From positions 86,022 through 150,021 of the forward strand of contig JAUIAP010000014.1 in NCBI GenBank assembly GCA_030425205.1: a stretch of 64,000 nucleotides of DNA. The letters are read 5' to 3'. Positions 52,710-61,199 of this stretch are shown here, piece by piece (position 1 is the stretch's first letter; every line of letters begins with the position of its first letter). The stretch comes from Anaerolineae bacterium. Its GTDB lineage: Bacteria > Chloroflexota > Anaerolineae > Promineifilales > Promineifilaceae. A program made the translations under genes and the position numbers. The notes under the pieces were generated by a model, which did not search any database, was not told the DNA's origin, and saw nothing but the letters and a program-made list of their open reading frames with translations.

Positions 52710-53111
52710 TTATACGGCGTTTAGTTCATAAATTTGAATCAAATTGCCACACGTATCGTCAAAGGCGGCGATGGTAGATTGTCCCACATCGGTCGGCTCC
52801 ATCGTGAAGTTTACGCCCAATTTTCGCAAGCGCGCATACTCAGACTGAATGTCATCCACCTCAAATGCCGTAAAGGGGATGCCATCGGCAACCAGTGCCT
52901 TCTTCAACGCCTTCATTGCAGGGTACTCCGCGTTGGGTTCTAGCAGCAACTCCGTGCCATTGGGTTCGGCCGGCGAGACAACAGTGATCCAGCGATCCCC
53001 GTTTCCCAGCGGAATATCATGCTTTTTTTCAAAGCCCAATATCTCTGTATAAAAGTGCAGCGCCTTGTCATAGTCGTCGATCGATACACTGGTCAATTTA
53101 ACCTTTATCAT
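52710..53111 (-). CDS. VOC-family protein
   Basis: This encodes a 133-residue glyoxalase-fold protein: KVKLTSVSIDDYDKALHFYTEILGF at the N-terminus and AAFDDTCGNLIQIYEL at the C-terminus. The first metal-ligand His of enzymes is replaced by Ser in LTSVSI, so it may bind a ligand rather than catalyse. Members of this subgroup are often paired with AraC or ArsR regulators. Its start overlaps the AraC-type gene by 14 bases, so they are co-transcribed. Confidence 0.85.
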   Translation of the reverse strand: MIKVKLTSVSIDDYDKALHFYTEILGFEKKHDIPLGNGDRWITVVSPAEPNGTELLLEPNAEYPAMKALKKALVADGIPFTAFEVDDIQSEYARLRKLGVNFTMEPTDVGQSTIAAFDDTCGNLIQIYELNAV

Positions 53112-53496
53112 GTGATCTGCTCCTGCGCACGGTTTGCAACGCCGTCAGAAAGTCAAGCTTGCGATATTGACTGGGCGTATAACCGTACTGTTGTTTAAAT
53201 GCCTTGCTAAATGCGGCATGGCTTTTATAGCCTGCGGCCATAGCGACTTGGGTGATATCAACAGCTCCCATCATGAGCTTTTGTGCGGCACGCTCCAAGC
53301 GCACCCGTCGTACATAGGCGGCGATATTCTCGCCAATTTCAGCGGTGAAAATGCGATGGAAGTGCGGCACGGAAAAGCCCATCATATTTGCCAACTGCTC
53401 ACGGTTAAGCGATTGATCGGTGTGCTGATGAATATATGTTTTTACCTCATCAATACAGTTGACTTGTGTTTGGGTTTCCCAAGTGTCTGATAGCAT
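53098..53496 (-). CDS. AraC-family transcriptional regulator (DNA-binding domain only)
   Basis: This encodes a 132-residue protein that is essentially the two-HTH AraC domain. The first HTH is LNREQLANMMGFSVPHFHRIF; the second is DITQVAMAAGYKSHAAFSKAFKQQYGYTPSQYR. No ligand-binding domain is present, as in SoxS/MarA-type short regulators. The coupled VOC protein may supply ligand binding in trans. Upstream at 53497-53719 is a divergent spacer shared with the ArsR-like gene. Confidence 0.9.
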   Translation of the reverse strand: MLSDTWETQTQVNCIDEVKTYIHQHTDQSLNREQLANMMGFSVPHFHRIFTAEIGENIAAYVRRVRLERAAQKLMMGAVDITQVAMAAGYKSHAAFSKAFKQQYGYTPSQYRKLDFLTALQTVRRSRSHDKG

Positions 53497-53645
53497 AACG
53501 GCAGTTTACAATGTCTGTGTCCAGATTGGCTATTCCAAATGTATCATCTAGAGATTGAATGCGGTCTACTTTAGCATATCAAAGGTTGTGTCTAATGCAT
53601 TCACAAACGCAGCACTGTAATTTATTACAATGATGAAATTCCCTA

Positions 53646-53674
53646 TTGACAATGGTTACGCATTCATTTATACT
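53646..53674 (+). promoter_or_regulatory. Near-consensus sigma-70 promoter
   Basis: TTGACA (53646-53651), 17 bases, TATACT (53669-53674). This is the best promoter match I see in the window and drives the ArsR-like gene at 53720. Confidence 0.8.
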
Positions 53675-53680
53675 TTTGTC

Positions 53681-53704
53681 ATCATTGAAAAATAATTCAA
53701 TGAT
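53681..53704. promoter_or_regulatory. Operator overlapping the transcription start
   Basis: ATCATTGAA and TTCAATGAT form a perfect 9-bp inverted repeat around AAATAA, at about +1 to +24 of the promoter. A further half-like CAATGATGAAAT lies at 53629-53640, upstream of the -35. Autorepression by the ArsR-like product is the simple reading. Confidence 0.7.
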
Positions 53705-53719
53705 GAAATGGAGTAAAGC

Positions 53720-54304
53720 GTGAAAGAGATATTTGTCATCGAAGATGTTGAAACGCTAAAAGCGTTGGCTCATCCACAACGATTAGAGATCATGCGTCAC
53801 TTGAAGGAGTCGCGCACCGTCAAAGAGGTGGCCGAACGGCTGGATGCCGATCCGACCAAACTCTACTACCACGTGCGCCAGCTTGAAAACGCGGGTTTGA
53901 TCGAAGTGACGGAGACCAACATCATTTCAGGCATCATTGAGAAGCAATATCGCGCCATTGCGAAATCGTTCAGAGTGCTGGATAAGTTGATTACGGGCGA
54001 GAGTTTTGCCGCAGACGACTTTGATCGATTGGCGCAGGCGATGTTTAACAGCACCTTGTATTCTTTGCGCGAGAGTCTCAATGCCGGCTTGATTGCCCCG
54101 ACTGGTGTGGGCATCAAGCGTTCTCATGCACTCCTGACCCATCACGCCCGCCTGACAGAAGCGCAGGTTGAAGAGTTTGGTGAACGGCTGCAAACATTGA
54201 TGAAAGATATTGACCGTTGGTCCATGGAAAATGCAGCGGAGACGACACCGATTTACAGCGTCACGATGGCATTTTTCCCGCTACCAGACGGATTTCTCGA
54301 CTAA
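53720..54304 (+). CDS. ArsR-like winged-helix regulator
   Basis: This encodes a 194-residue protein starting at GTG 53720, seven bases after GGAG. Residues 8-65 are an ArsR-type winged helix (TLKALAHPQRLEIMRHLKE, TVKEVAERLDADPTKLYYHVRQLENAGLIEV). The remaining 130 residues are a helical effector domain with no Cys pair, so it is not an obvious metal sensor. It probably represses its own promoter via 53681-53704 and also controls the small protein downstream and perhaps the MFS gene. A longer C-terminal domain than classical ArsR puts it in the PadR/ArsR-like HTH_20 group. Confidence 0.85.
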   Translation: MKEIFVIEDVETLKALAHPQRLEIMRHLKESRTVKEVAERLDADPTKLYYHVRQLENAGLIEVTETNIISGIIEKQYRAIAKSFRVLDKLITGESFAADDFDRLAQAMFNSTLYSLRESLNAGLIAPTGVGIKRSHALLTHHARLTEAQVEEFGERLQTLMKDIDRWSMENAAETTPIYSVTMAFFPLPDGFLD

Positions 54305-54468
54305 GTTCTATCGCCTTAATTTAGAGCTAGCGACGCGCATCGCAGCAGCTATACAGCAGCGATTCGTAGGTGCAACCCAAACGCGGGAGCTGCCAGCCTG
54401 TCGATACGCGCCAGCACAACGATATTGACCAAGTCCAAATGGACACTGTGACAAACAAGGAGCAAAAA

Positions 54469-54660
54469 ATGTTTTACATAAACCCAACCATGATCGAAGC
54501 ACTAGTTCGTGAAAAGCAGCACAGGCCGCTGGTTATTGAAGATATGGTCGTCGATCGGCCGAAAAACAATCGACTACTGAGAAAGCGCGTTGCATCGATG
54601 TTGCACCAAGCCGCAGACGCACTAGAACCGCGTCCTGCACTTGAGTTGAACACGATTTAA
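54469..54660 (+). CDS. Small hypothetical protein
   Basis: This encodes a 63-residue basic protein starting at ATG 54469 with AAGGAG upstream. It begins MFYINPTMIEALVREKQH, is predicted helical in the second half (LLRKRVASMLHQAADAL), has no signal peptide or membrane segment, and matches no family I know. It is 164 bases after the ArsR-like gene on the same strand and ends just before the repeat at 54670. It could be the regulated product of that gene. Confidence 0.55.
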   Translation: MFYINPTMIEALVREKQHRPLVIEDMVVDRPKNNRLLRKRVASMLHQAADALEPRPALELNTI

Positions 54661-54669
54661 GGTATCGTC

Positions 54670-54733
54670 GTAGGGGCAGGTTGCAAAACCTGCCCTATTT
54701 CGAGAAGGGGATAGGTTGCACACCTGCCTCTAC
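54670..54733. terminator. GTAGGGGC-type element between convergent genes
   Basis: GTAGGGGCAGGT (54670-54681) and ACCTGCCTCTAC (54722-54733) are inverted with one mismatch. Inside, GGCAGGTT and AACCTGCC form a tight hairpin. It abuts the stop of the MFS gene and can act as a bidirectional terminator. It is the same family as 24760-24893. Confidence 0.65.
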
Positions 54734-56949
54734 TAGACATTCGCCAAGCTAAACAACACCAACATCAGATATTCTAGTCGGACAATGCCTAATGTGTTTA
54801 ACTGTTCAACCGATGCCGTGAGAATGAGTCGGTTAGGCTCGGGAAAATCGTGCGTCGAGAGTTGGGCGACCAGTGCGGTCAACAACTCGATTCCCTCAGA
54901 ATATTGGCCCGCGCTAAAGGCCGTCGCGCACGTGCCGATGAGATCCGCCTGCAATGGAAATTGCTTCGTCAACGCCAACACGGCTTGCGAAACAGCGGTG
55001 TCAAGGTCTATTCGTATCTGGCGCAATAGCTGGACGTAGCTGCCCTCTTCCCCCACCAATCTAGCCAGCGCAAGCGACAGTTCGGCTTGTGTCAATTCAT
55101 CTTGTTCTTCATCAAGCAGCTGCACAATCGCTGGGGCGGCGGTCACATCACGGAGTTGTCCCAATGCTGCCGCATACGCCACACGCAATCCATGATCTTG
55201 CTCTTCGTGCAGACGGTTTTGCAGTGTCTCGATGATAGAGTCATCTTTTAAGGTTGCCAAAGAGCGTGCGCTGTGTCCGCGAATGGAGCGATAGTGGGAA
55301 TCGAGCGCGTCACGCAGTGGAGGCTGTCCAGCAGGAGAGCCGATGCGCCCCAATGCCCACGCGGCCATCACGCTGAGCGCGGGGTCTTTGCCATGCAGAA
55401 TGCCGGCGAGTGCATTGATGAAACGCTCGTCGGGGCGATTTCGGCCGATTGCCATAATTGCCTCTAAACGCACGTTAAAGCGCGGGTCTTGCAGTGATTC
55501 CAGCAACTCATCCAGCGTCAGCAAACTTTTGGCCTGCCCCAGCCGCTCCGTCGAAATGACGACCGCCTCCTCGTCTTTGGCGGCGTGGTAGCGGATCATC
55601 GACTCGACCGCCGTGAGAGGGTTACCGCTCAACAGAATGCCGGCAAACTGCCCCATGCCAACCTCATTGGCGACGTGAATGCGACGCAGCACGGCAATCG
55701 CAATCAGCGGTAATCCCAGCCCAAGCAGAAAGAGCGGCGTGTAGGAGTCGAGCTGAATGGTTAAAAAGCTGCCCGAAAAATCGCTTGCCAATGCGAGCAG
55801 CCAGCCACCAATAAGCTGGCTGACACCACCCGTGACACCGATCCATGCGTAGTAGAGCGCGAGATAGTCGGCCTTCTTAGAGGGTGGCACGACGCTGACA
55901 AAGAGTAGGCGTGCCGATCCGATCCCCCACCCCATATTGGTTGCGCCCTGCAAGACGGCAATGCCCAACGCCGCATAGAGGCTCAAATCGCTGTAGCGCG
56001 GCATCAGCAACCAAAGGATGGGCAGGAAAAGCCGCAGGGCGATGCTCGATAACATGATCGGCGTGCTGCCAAACCGATCGGCCGCCCAGCCCCACATATA
56101 GACAGAAAAGAGACCCCCAACCAAGACACCATTTTGCAACAGGACAACCTGACTGTCGCTCAGGCCAACCTGCTCACGCATAAAGAGCGGCAGAAATGAA
56201 ACCATCGGGGTCATCGCCAGCGTGATCAGCGCGATACCGATTAAATAGTTGCGAAAGTTGCGATCAGTAGCCGCTGCCCACAAGTCGCGTGGCGGTCGCT
56301 CCTCAGTAGGTGCAGTGGGTGCGCCACCGGGAATGCGCCCGTATGCCCAGAAGCTGACCCCGCCAAGAAATACACCGATGGCGATCAGCGTCATGTAGCC
56401 CGTTAAGCCCGTGCTGTGCTCGAGTACAAACCCGCTGAGGGCAACCGCGATGAGCCCGGCAACGGTGGTAAAAACGTTGTTGATCGCCGAATATTTGCCG
56501 CGCACTGTGTTGGGGATGTACTCCTGCATCCAAGGGTATCTGCCCGTCTCGGAGATGGCGCGGGCGAGCGCAAACCCAGTGACGATCAGGCCAACAAAGA
56601 TAACGGCGACGGTTGAACCAAACTGCGCCACCATTAATGGAACCAGCAGCAGACCGGCGGTGATCGCTTTGCGAATGCCCCAAAATGTCAGGAAGGTACG
56701 CTTATAGCCAAAGCGTGCGACGCTTGGCGCAATAAATGGCGCGATTAGTCCTGCAAACGGAAATAGAGAGAGCAGGAACCCAATTTGGCTCTTGCCCAAC
56801 CCCAATTCGCTGAGGAAAAGGACGAAGATCGAGCCAAAAAAGGTAAACTGAACAAAAACGGAGTTGGCGGAGTCGCCTAATGTATTCCAGCGTAAGCCAT
56901 GCAGTTTTTCTGCGGTAGTTGGCTCGCTGGTTATTGTTGTTGAACTCAT
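54733..56949 (-). CDS. MFS transporter with C-terminal HEAT-repeat domain
   Basis: This encodes a 738-residue protein. Residues 1-430 are a 12-helix MFS permease (GDSANSVFVQFTFFGSIFVLF at the start, an RFGYKRTFL loop after helix 2). Residues about 480-738 are soluble HEAT/PBS-lyase-type repeats (DPRFNVRLEAIMAIGRN, DPALSVMAAWALGRIGSPAG, DHGLRVAYAAALGQLRD). Ordinary MFS porters end near residue 430, so this is a fusion. The ATG overlaps the UxaA-like stop (ATGA), which ties it to hexuronate catabolism, probably uptake of galacturonate or a related acid. The HEAT tail may bind a regulator or enzyme. Confidence 0.85.
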   Translation of the reverse strand: MSSTTITSEPTTAEKLHGLRWNTLGDSANSVFVQFTFFGSIFVLFLSELGLGKSQIGFLLSLFPFAGLIAPFIAPSVARFGYKRTFLTFWGIRKAITAGLLLVPLMVAQFGSTVAVIFVGLIVTGFALARAISETGRYPWMQEYIPNTVRGKYSAINNVFTTVAGLIAVALSGFVLEHSTGLTGYMTLIAIGVFLGGVSFWAYGRIPGGAPTAPTEERPPRDLWAAATDRNFRNYLIGIALITLAMTPMVSFLPLFMREQVGLSDSQVVLLQNGVLVGGLFSVYMWGWAADRFGSTPIMLSSIALRLFLPILWLLMPRYSDLSLYAALGIAVLQGATNMGWGIGSARLLFVSVVPPSKKADYLALYYAWIGVTGGVSQLIGGWLLALASDFSGSFLTIQLDSYTPLFLLGLGLPLIAIAVLRRIHVANEVGMGQFAGILLSGNPLTAVESMIRYHAAKDEEAVVISTERLGQAKSLLTLDELLESLQDPRFNVRLEAIMAIGRNRPDERFINALAGILHGKDPALSVMAAWALGRIGSPAGQPPLRDALDSHYRSIRGHSARSLATLKDDSIIETLQNRLHEEQDHGLRVAYAAALGQLRDVTAAPAIVQLLDEEQDELTQAELSLALARLVGEEGSYVQLLRQIRIDLDTAVSQAVLALTKQFPLQADLIGTCATAFSAGQYSEGIELLTALVAQLSTHDFPEPNRLILTASVEQLNTLGIVRLEYLMLVLFSLANV

Positions 56950-59519
56950 AAGGAAATACCAAGTTCGCCACGTGCAATTTGAAAAGTTTGAGCGGAGTGA
57001 ATGGGTGTCTCTGTTCCGTTGAGGATTCGGCCGATTTTTGCCGTGAGCTGATCCGCGCCTAAGACTGCATCAAAATCGGCCGAATCTCTCGAACCAACGC
57101 GCAATACAGGCACAAACGGATGCACCTGTGGCGCATACTGTTCTGAAAAGGCGACGATTAAATCGGCCGAAACCCCCAGCCCTGTCACCACCTCGCCCCA
57201 CTGTGTCGTTGGCATTTGCATAATGTGCAGCCCCGTTTCCGTTGCGACCTGACCATACGCCAATGTCGGCGCGTGCTTGCGCGTCTCGGGCAGATAGTCG
57301 GAATTGAGCAGACTATTATGCTGGGGCAGGATGACGCTGCAACCCGCGTTCAAAAGGGTGTATGTCAGATCAGCCAGTTGTGTCGCGCTGGCGGGGGAAA
57401 GCGAGCCAAATGCGGCGAGGGCGATGCGCGGTGCCGCTGGCGCGGGGGGATTATAGGGCTTTTGGAGTGCGGCTTGGAACCACGTTTCGATTTTGTCGAT
57501 CACGTTGCTGATCCCGCCGTCTTGCTGGATGCTGGCGAAGCCGAGTTTTTCGGCCGAATCTCCCAGCCGTTGCCGAAAATAGTCGTTGTGCGTCTTTTCG
57601 CATCCATGCTCCAACAGCAGGCAGACTCGCACCAGTCGATGGCCGATATAGCCAAGCAGCGTCCGATCAAAGAGGTCGGCCGTGTTGCTCGACGCGCCGC
57701 ACCCCTCCGTATGCACGAGCGTCACAAATCGCTCAACCCCCTGTGAACGCCCAACGCCCAGCATATTTAATCGCTCGACGACCATCCGCGCGACCTGTCC
57801 CGAACACAAGCTTGTTGGCAACACCAGCCCAATCTTGCCATGTTGCGCCGTCTCGAACGCGACCCCATTCTGCGGATTGCCCACAAGAATCGGCCGACCT
57901 GCCAACGGCTCACTGCCGACTGCTGGCACCTCGCCCCCACTCCAATCACGCCAAATCTGCACCTGTGTATGCCCTGCGAGCTCCCCTTTGCTCAACGCCC
58001 CCGACGCAGTTTGGCGCATCAATTCATACGTCTCTTGCCCCAACAGATGGAGCGGTTTGCCGGTCAGATAGTCGCCCGCGTTGATATCCATCTCGTCGCG
58101 CAGCAGTTCATAGCGTGCCGTCGTCGTGACAACTTTAAGCGTCGGCACGAATGGGAAGTTGGTGATCGAGCCGTTGCCCGTGACAAAGAAGATCAGATTA
58201 CAGCCCGTCGCAATCTGCCCCGCAATGCTTTCCAAATCGTTGCCGGGACTGTCCATAAAGTAGTAGCCCGGCGCGTTGAAGCGTTCGCCATATTCCAACA
58301 CGCCGGTCAGCGCGGTGGCGGGGTCTTTTTTCATCGCCGCGCCCAATGATTTCAAGGCGATGTTGTAGAGGCCGCGCAGTCGATTGCCGCCCGACGGATT
58401 ACCTTCTGGCGAGACACCATGCTGGCCCGCCCACTGCTTAAAGCGTTCAACCGTTTGCAAGAATTGTTCGGCTACCGTGCGGCTGTCGGCATTTTGGACA
58501 ATGTAGGACTCCGCGCCAATCAGTTCATCCGTCTCGGCCAGAACTGCGCCGCCCCCTTGTTGCACAAGCTGATGAGCGACGCGGCCGATCAGGGGATTGC
58601 CCGAAATACCAGAGAATGCATCGGAGCCGCCACACTGGAGGGCAATTTTGAGATGTTGGATCGATTCGGCCGATCTTTTCATCTCCCCCACCATTCCCAA
58701 CCACCCGCGCACAATCGTTTCCGCACTCGCCAACTCTTCCTCAAACCCACCGCGCACGGTCAAAAACGCATGTTCAACCGCCGTCAGTGGATAGTCGTTT
58801 TCATCCATATACGCCGCCAGCGTCGCGTTGTTGACCACCCCATCCCCATAGTCGACCAGCAGCACTGCCGCCACATTTGAGTGGACTACAAACCCTGCCA
58901 GCGTTCGCAACAGCAGGTCACGGTTGTTGGCGTGCGTCGTGCTGCCCTCGGTGTGCGCGACCGCCTTAATGCCATCAAGCGTTGGGTGATGCGCGGCCAC
59001 ATCGGCCATGCGTGCCTCAAGCGCGGTCACAAAGCTGCTGGCGTGGGCGTTGGTCGCCAGCAAAATGATGACGTTGCGCGTGCCGACACCGCGCCCGGCT
59101 GGACGTTTGTAACCCATGAAGGTGGTATCGCTGGTGGTTGGGGTAGGCTGTGGCGGCGCGGTGTGCCGATCGGCCGATAACTCATACCGCTCAAAATGGT
59201 CGCGGAAGTTAGCGGCAGGTGGCAACGTGATGGCGAGATCGCGGCTTTGTAGCTCTAGCAACGTTTTGACGTTCATCACCGCATCCCCAGCCGCGATCGG
59301 GCGCGTGGCGATGGCAAACGGGAGGTTCCATGAGAGGAGAGATGTGTGGGGTGCAATCGGCCGAATTGCAAACCGATGACCCTCTAAAATGGAATGTCGC
59401 AATACAATCACCCCATCCCCAGTCGCAATCTGCAGTCCCGCTTCCAACTGTTGCAACGCAATCCCCACGTTGTCTTTCGTCCCTGCTAACCGTGCCACTT
59501 CTTGAAATGCTATCGACAT
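56946..59519 (-). CDS. uxaA-like: UxaA-family altronate dehydratase with a duplicated catalytic-type domain
   Basis: This encodes an 857-residue protein. Residues 1-95 are an SAF-type domain (TKDNVGIALQQLEAG). From about 145 comes a first UxaA/galactarate-dehydratase unit (GVGTRNVIILLATNAHASSF, VAHTEGSTTHANNR) and a C-terminal part (CGGSDAFSGISGNPLIG, FMDSPGNDLESIAGQIATGC, GNGSITNFPFVPTLKV). From about 555 a second, related unit occurs (VLPTSLCSGQVARMVVERLN, LVHTEGCGASS, LLEHGCEKTHND). Classical UxaA is about 500 residues, so this has some 350 extra. It dehydrates altronate to 2-keto-3-deoxygluconate, which KdgK at 61200 uses. Confidence 0.8.
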   Translation of the reverse strand: MSIAFQEVARLAGTKDNVGIALQQLEAGLQIATGDGVIVLRHSILEGHRFAIRPIAPHTSLLSWNLPFAIATRPIAAGDAVMNVKTLLELQSRDLAITLPPAANFRDHFERYELSADRHTAPPQPTPTTSDTTFMGYKRPAGRGVGTRNVIILLATNAHASSFVTALEARMADVAAHHPTLDGIKAVAHTEGSTTHANNRDLLLRTLAGFVVHSNVAAVLLVDYGDGVVNNATLAAYMDENDYPLTAVEHAFLTVRGGFEEELASAETIVRGWLGMVGEMKRSAESIQHLKIALQCGGSDAFSGISGNPLIGRVAHQLVQQGGGAVLAETDELIGAESYIVQNADSRTVAEQFLQTVERFKQWAGQHGVSPEGNPSGGNRLRGLYNIALKSLGAAMKKDPATALTGVLEYGERFNAPGYYFMDSPGNDLESIAGQIATGCNLIFFVTGNGSITNFPFVPTLKVVTTTARYELLRDEMDINAGDYLTGKPLHLLGQETYELMRQTASGALSKGELAGHTQVQIWRDWSGGEVPAVGSEPLAGRPILVGNPQNGVAFETAQHGKIGLVLPTSLCSGQVARMVVERLNMLGVGRSQGVERFVTLVHTEGCGASSNTADLFDRTLLGYIGHRLVRVCLLLEHGCEKTHNDYFRQRLGDSAEKLGFASIQQDGGISNVIDKIETWFQAALQKPYNPPAPAAPRIALAAFGSLSPASATQLADLTYTLLNAGCSVILPQHNSLLNSDYLPETRKHAPTLAYGQVATETGLHIMQMPTTQWGEVVTGLGVSADLIVAFSEQYAPQVHPFVPVLRVGSRDSADFDAVLGADQLTAKIGRILNGTETPIHSAQTFQIARGELGISL

Positions 59520-59717
59520 TTTTAACCTCGGTGCGCTAAGTCAATCATGCTTGTTTGGATGAAACCTGAAGCGTAAAACTTAATGGCCAAGATTACAATA
59601 AGATTTTGCCCAGAACTCTAAACTGCAAGCGTGGAAATTTACCTGTACAATCTGTGCCGCTACATATCATTTGGCTACCCAGCGTTGACGAGCGGCTGGT
59701 TAAGCTGGAGGAAATTG

Positions 59718-61094
59718 ATGATAGAAAACAGACAAAATCGGCCGATTCGCGTCATTCAATTTGGCGCAGGCAACTTTCTGCGCGCCTTTGCCGATTGGAT
59801 GATCGAGGTGTTAAACGAGCAAACCGCATTTGACGGCGGCGTGGTGGTGGTCAAGGCGACGCCGGGATCGTATGACGAGCTGCAAGCGCAGGCGGGTCGA
59901 TTTCATGTGCTGACCGAAGGGGTTGTGCAGGGTGAGGTGGTGCGCGATTTGCAAGCGGTTCGCTGTATTGAGCGGGTCGTTGCCAGCGATGCGTTTGACG
60001 ACTTTCTCGCGCTGGCCGAGATCGAGACGGCACGCATCATCATTAGCAATACAACCGAGGCGGGCATTGTCTATGATCCGGCCGATAACTTTGCGGACAC
60101 GCCACCACGTAGCTTTCCCGCGAAGCTGACGCGCCTGCTCTATCGGCGTTGGCAGTCAAATTCGGCCGAAAATGGCTTCATCATCCTGCCCACCGAACTG
60201 ATCGCCGCCAACGGCAGCCAGCTACGCGACTGTGTTTTGCGTTATGCTGGGCAGTGGCAGCTTTCGGCCGAATTTACCGACTGGATTAAGAGCCACAACA
60301 CCTTCTGCAACACGCTTGTTGACCGCATCGTGACCGGTCATCCTGCCGATAGCGACAGCGACGACCCGCTGCTCGTTGCGGCGGAGCCGTACCATCTGTG
60401 GGCAATCGAAGCCCCTTCGTTTGTGGCGGACGAACTGCCGTTTGACCAAACGAATCTCAACGTGAAGTTTGTTGCTGATTTGATGGCAACCAGAAAGCTG
60501 AAGGTGCGGATTTTGAACGGGGCGCATACGTCGATGGTTCCATTGGGTTTACTGGCTGGATTTACGACGGTGCGCGAAGCGGTTGAGGATGTGAATTTCG
60601 GCCGATTTCTCACCCGCCTCCTGTACGATGAGATTGTGCCAACGCTCGATGACGCCACCGCCACCGAATACGTCGCCACCACGCTCGACCGCTTCCGTAA
60701 CCCCGCCATCGCCCACCAACTGAGCGCAATCGCCCTCAACAGCAGCAGCAAATTTCGCGTGCGCGTATTGCCCTCACTGCTCTACTATCTTGAGCGCAAC
60801 GACGCAGTGCCCCCCCGTTTGACGCTCGCCTTTGCAGCACTGCTGCGCTTTTATAAAGGCACGTGGCGCGGACAATCGCTGCCTGTGAAGGATGATCCAG
60901 CGGTGGTGACATTTTTTGAGACGGCTTGGGAGAATTCGGCCGATGCCAGCGAAGTGGTCAAACACATTTTGCAAAATGAGGCACTGTGGGGGGAAGATTT
61001 GAGCCGCTATCAAACGTTGGTTTCCAATCTCGTAACCGCAATCGACCAAATTGAAACGGACATTGTGGCAAGCTATGGGGCGGACAATCGTTAG
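59718..61094 (+). CDS. uxaB-like: Tagaturonate reductase-like (UxaB / mannitol dehydrogenase family)
   Basis: This encodes a 458-residue protein from ATG 59718 after GGAGG; upstream starts lack a site. The NAD-binding start is RVIQFGAGNFLRAFADWMIE, and IISNTTEAGIVY plus FIILPTELIAANG lead to a WIKSHNTFCNTLVDRIVTG motif. These match my memory of UxaB/UxuB polyol dehydrogenases, with KxxxN-type catalytic residues in the LKVRILNGAHTSM stretch. It reduces tagaturonate to altronate, the substrate of the divergent UxaA-like enzyme. UxaC (isomerase) is not in the window. Confidence 0.85.
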   Translation: MIENRQNRPIRVIQFGAGNFLRAFADWMIEVLNEQTAFDGGVVVVKATPGSYDELQAQAGRFHVLTEGVVQGEVVRDLQAVRCIERVVASDAFDDFLALAEIETARIIISNTTEAGIVYDPADNFADTPPRSFPAKLTRLLYRRWQSNSAENGFIILPTELIAANGSQLRDCVLRYAGQWQLSAEFTDWIKSHNTFCNTLVDRIVTGHPADSDSDDPLLVAAEPYHLWAIEAPSFVADELPFDQTNLNVKFVADLMATRKLKVRILNGAHTSMVPLGLLAGFTTVREAVEDVNFGRFLTRLLYDEIVPTLDDATATEYVATTLDRFRNPAIAHQLSAIALNSSSKFRVRVLPSLLYYLERNDAVPPRLTLAFAALLRFYKGTWRGQSLPVKDDPAVVTFFETAWENSADASEVVKHILQNEALWGEDLSRYQTLVSNLVTAIDQIETDIVASYGADNR

Positions 61095-61199
61095 GGGTAT
61101 TTGAGTTAGGAATTGCGCCGGATGAAGTTAAAATAACCGCTGCTATATAAAGAATCACACCGCTGGCGCAATCTGCGCACGGTGCGGAGGATAATCGTT

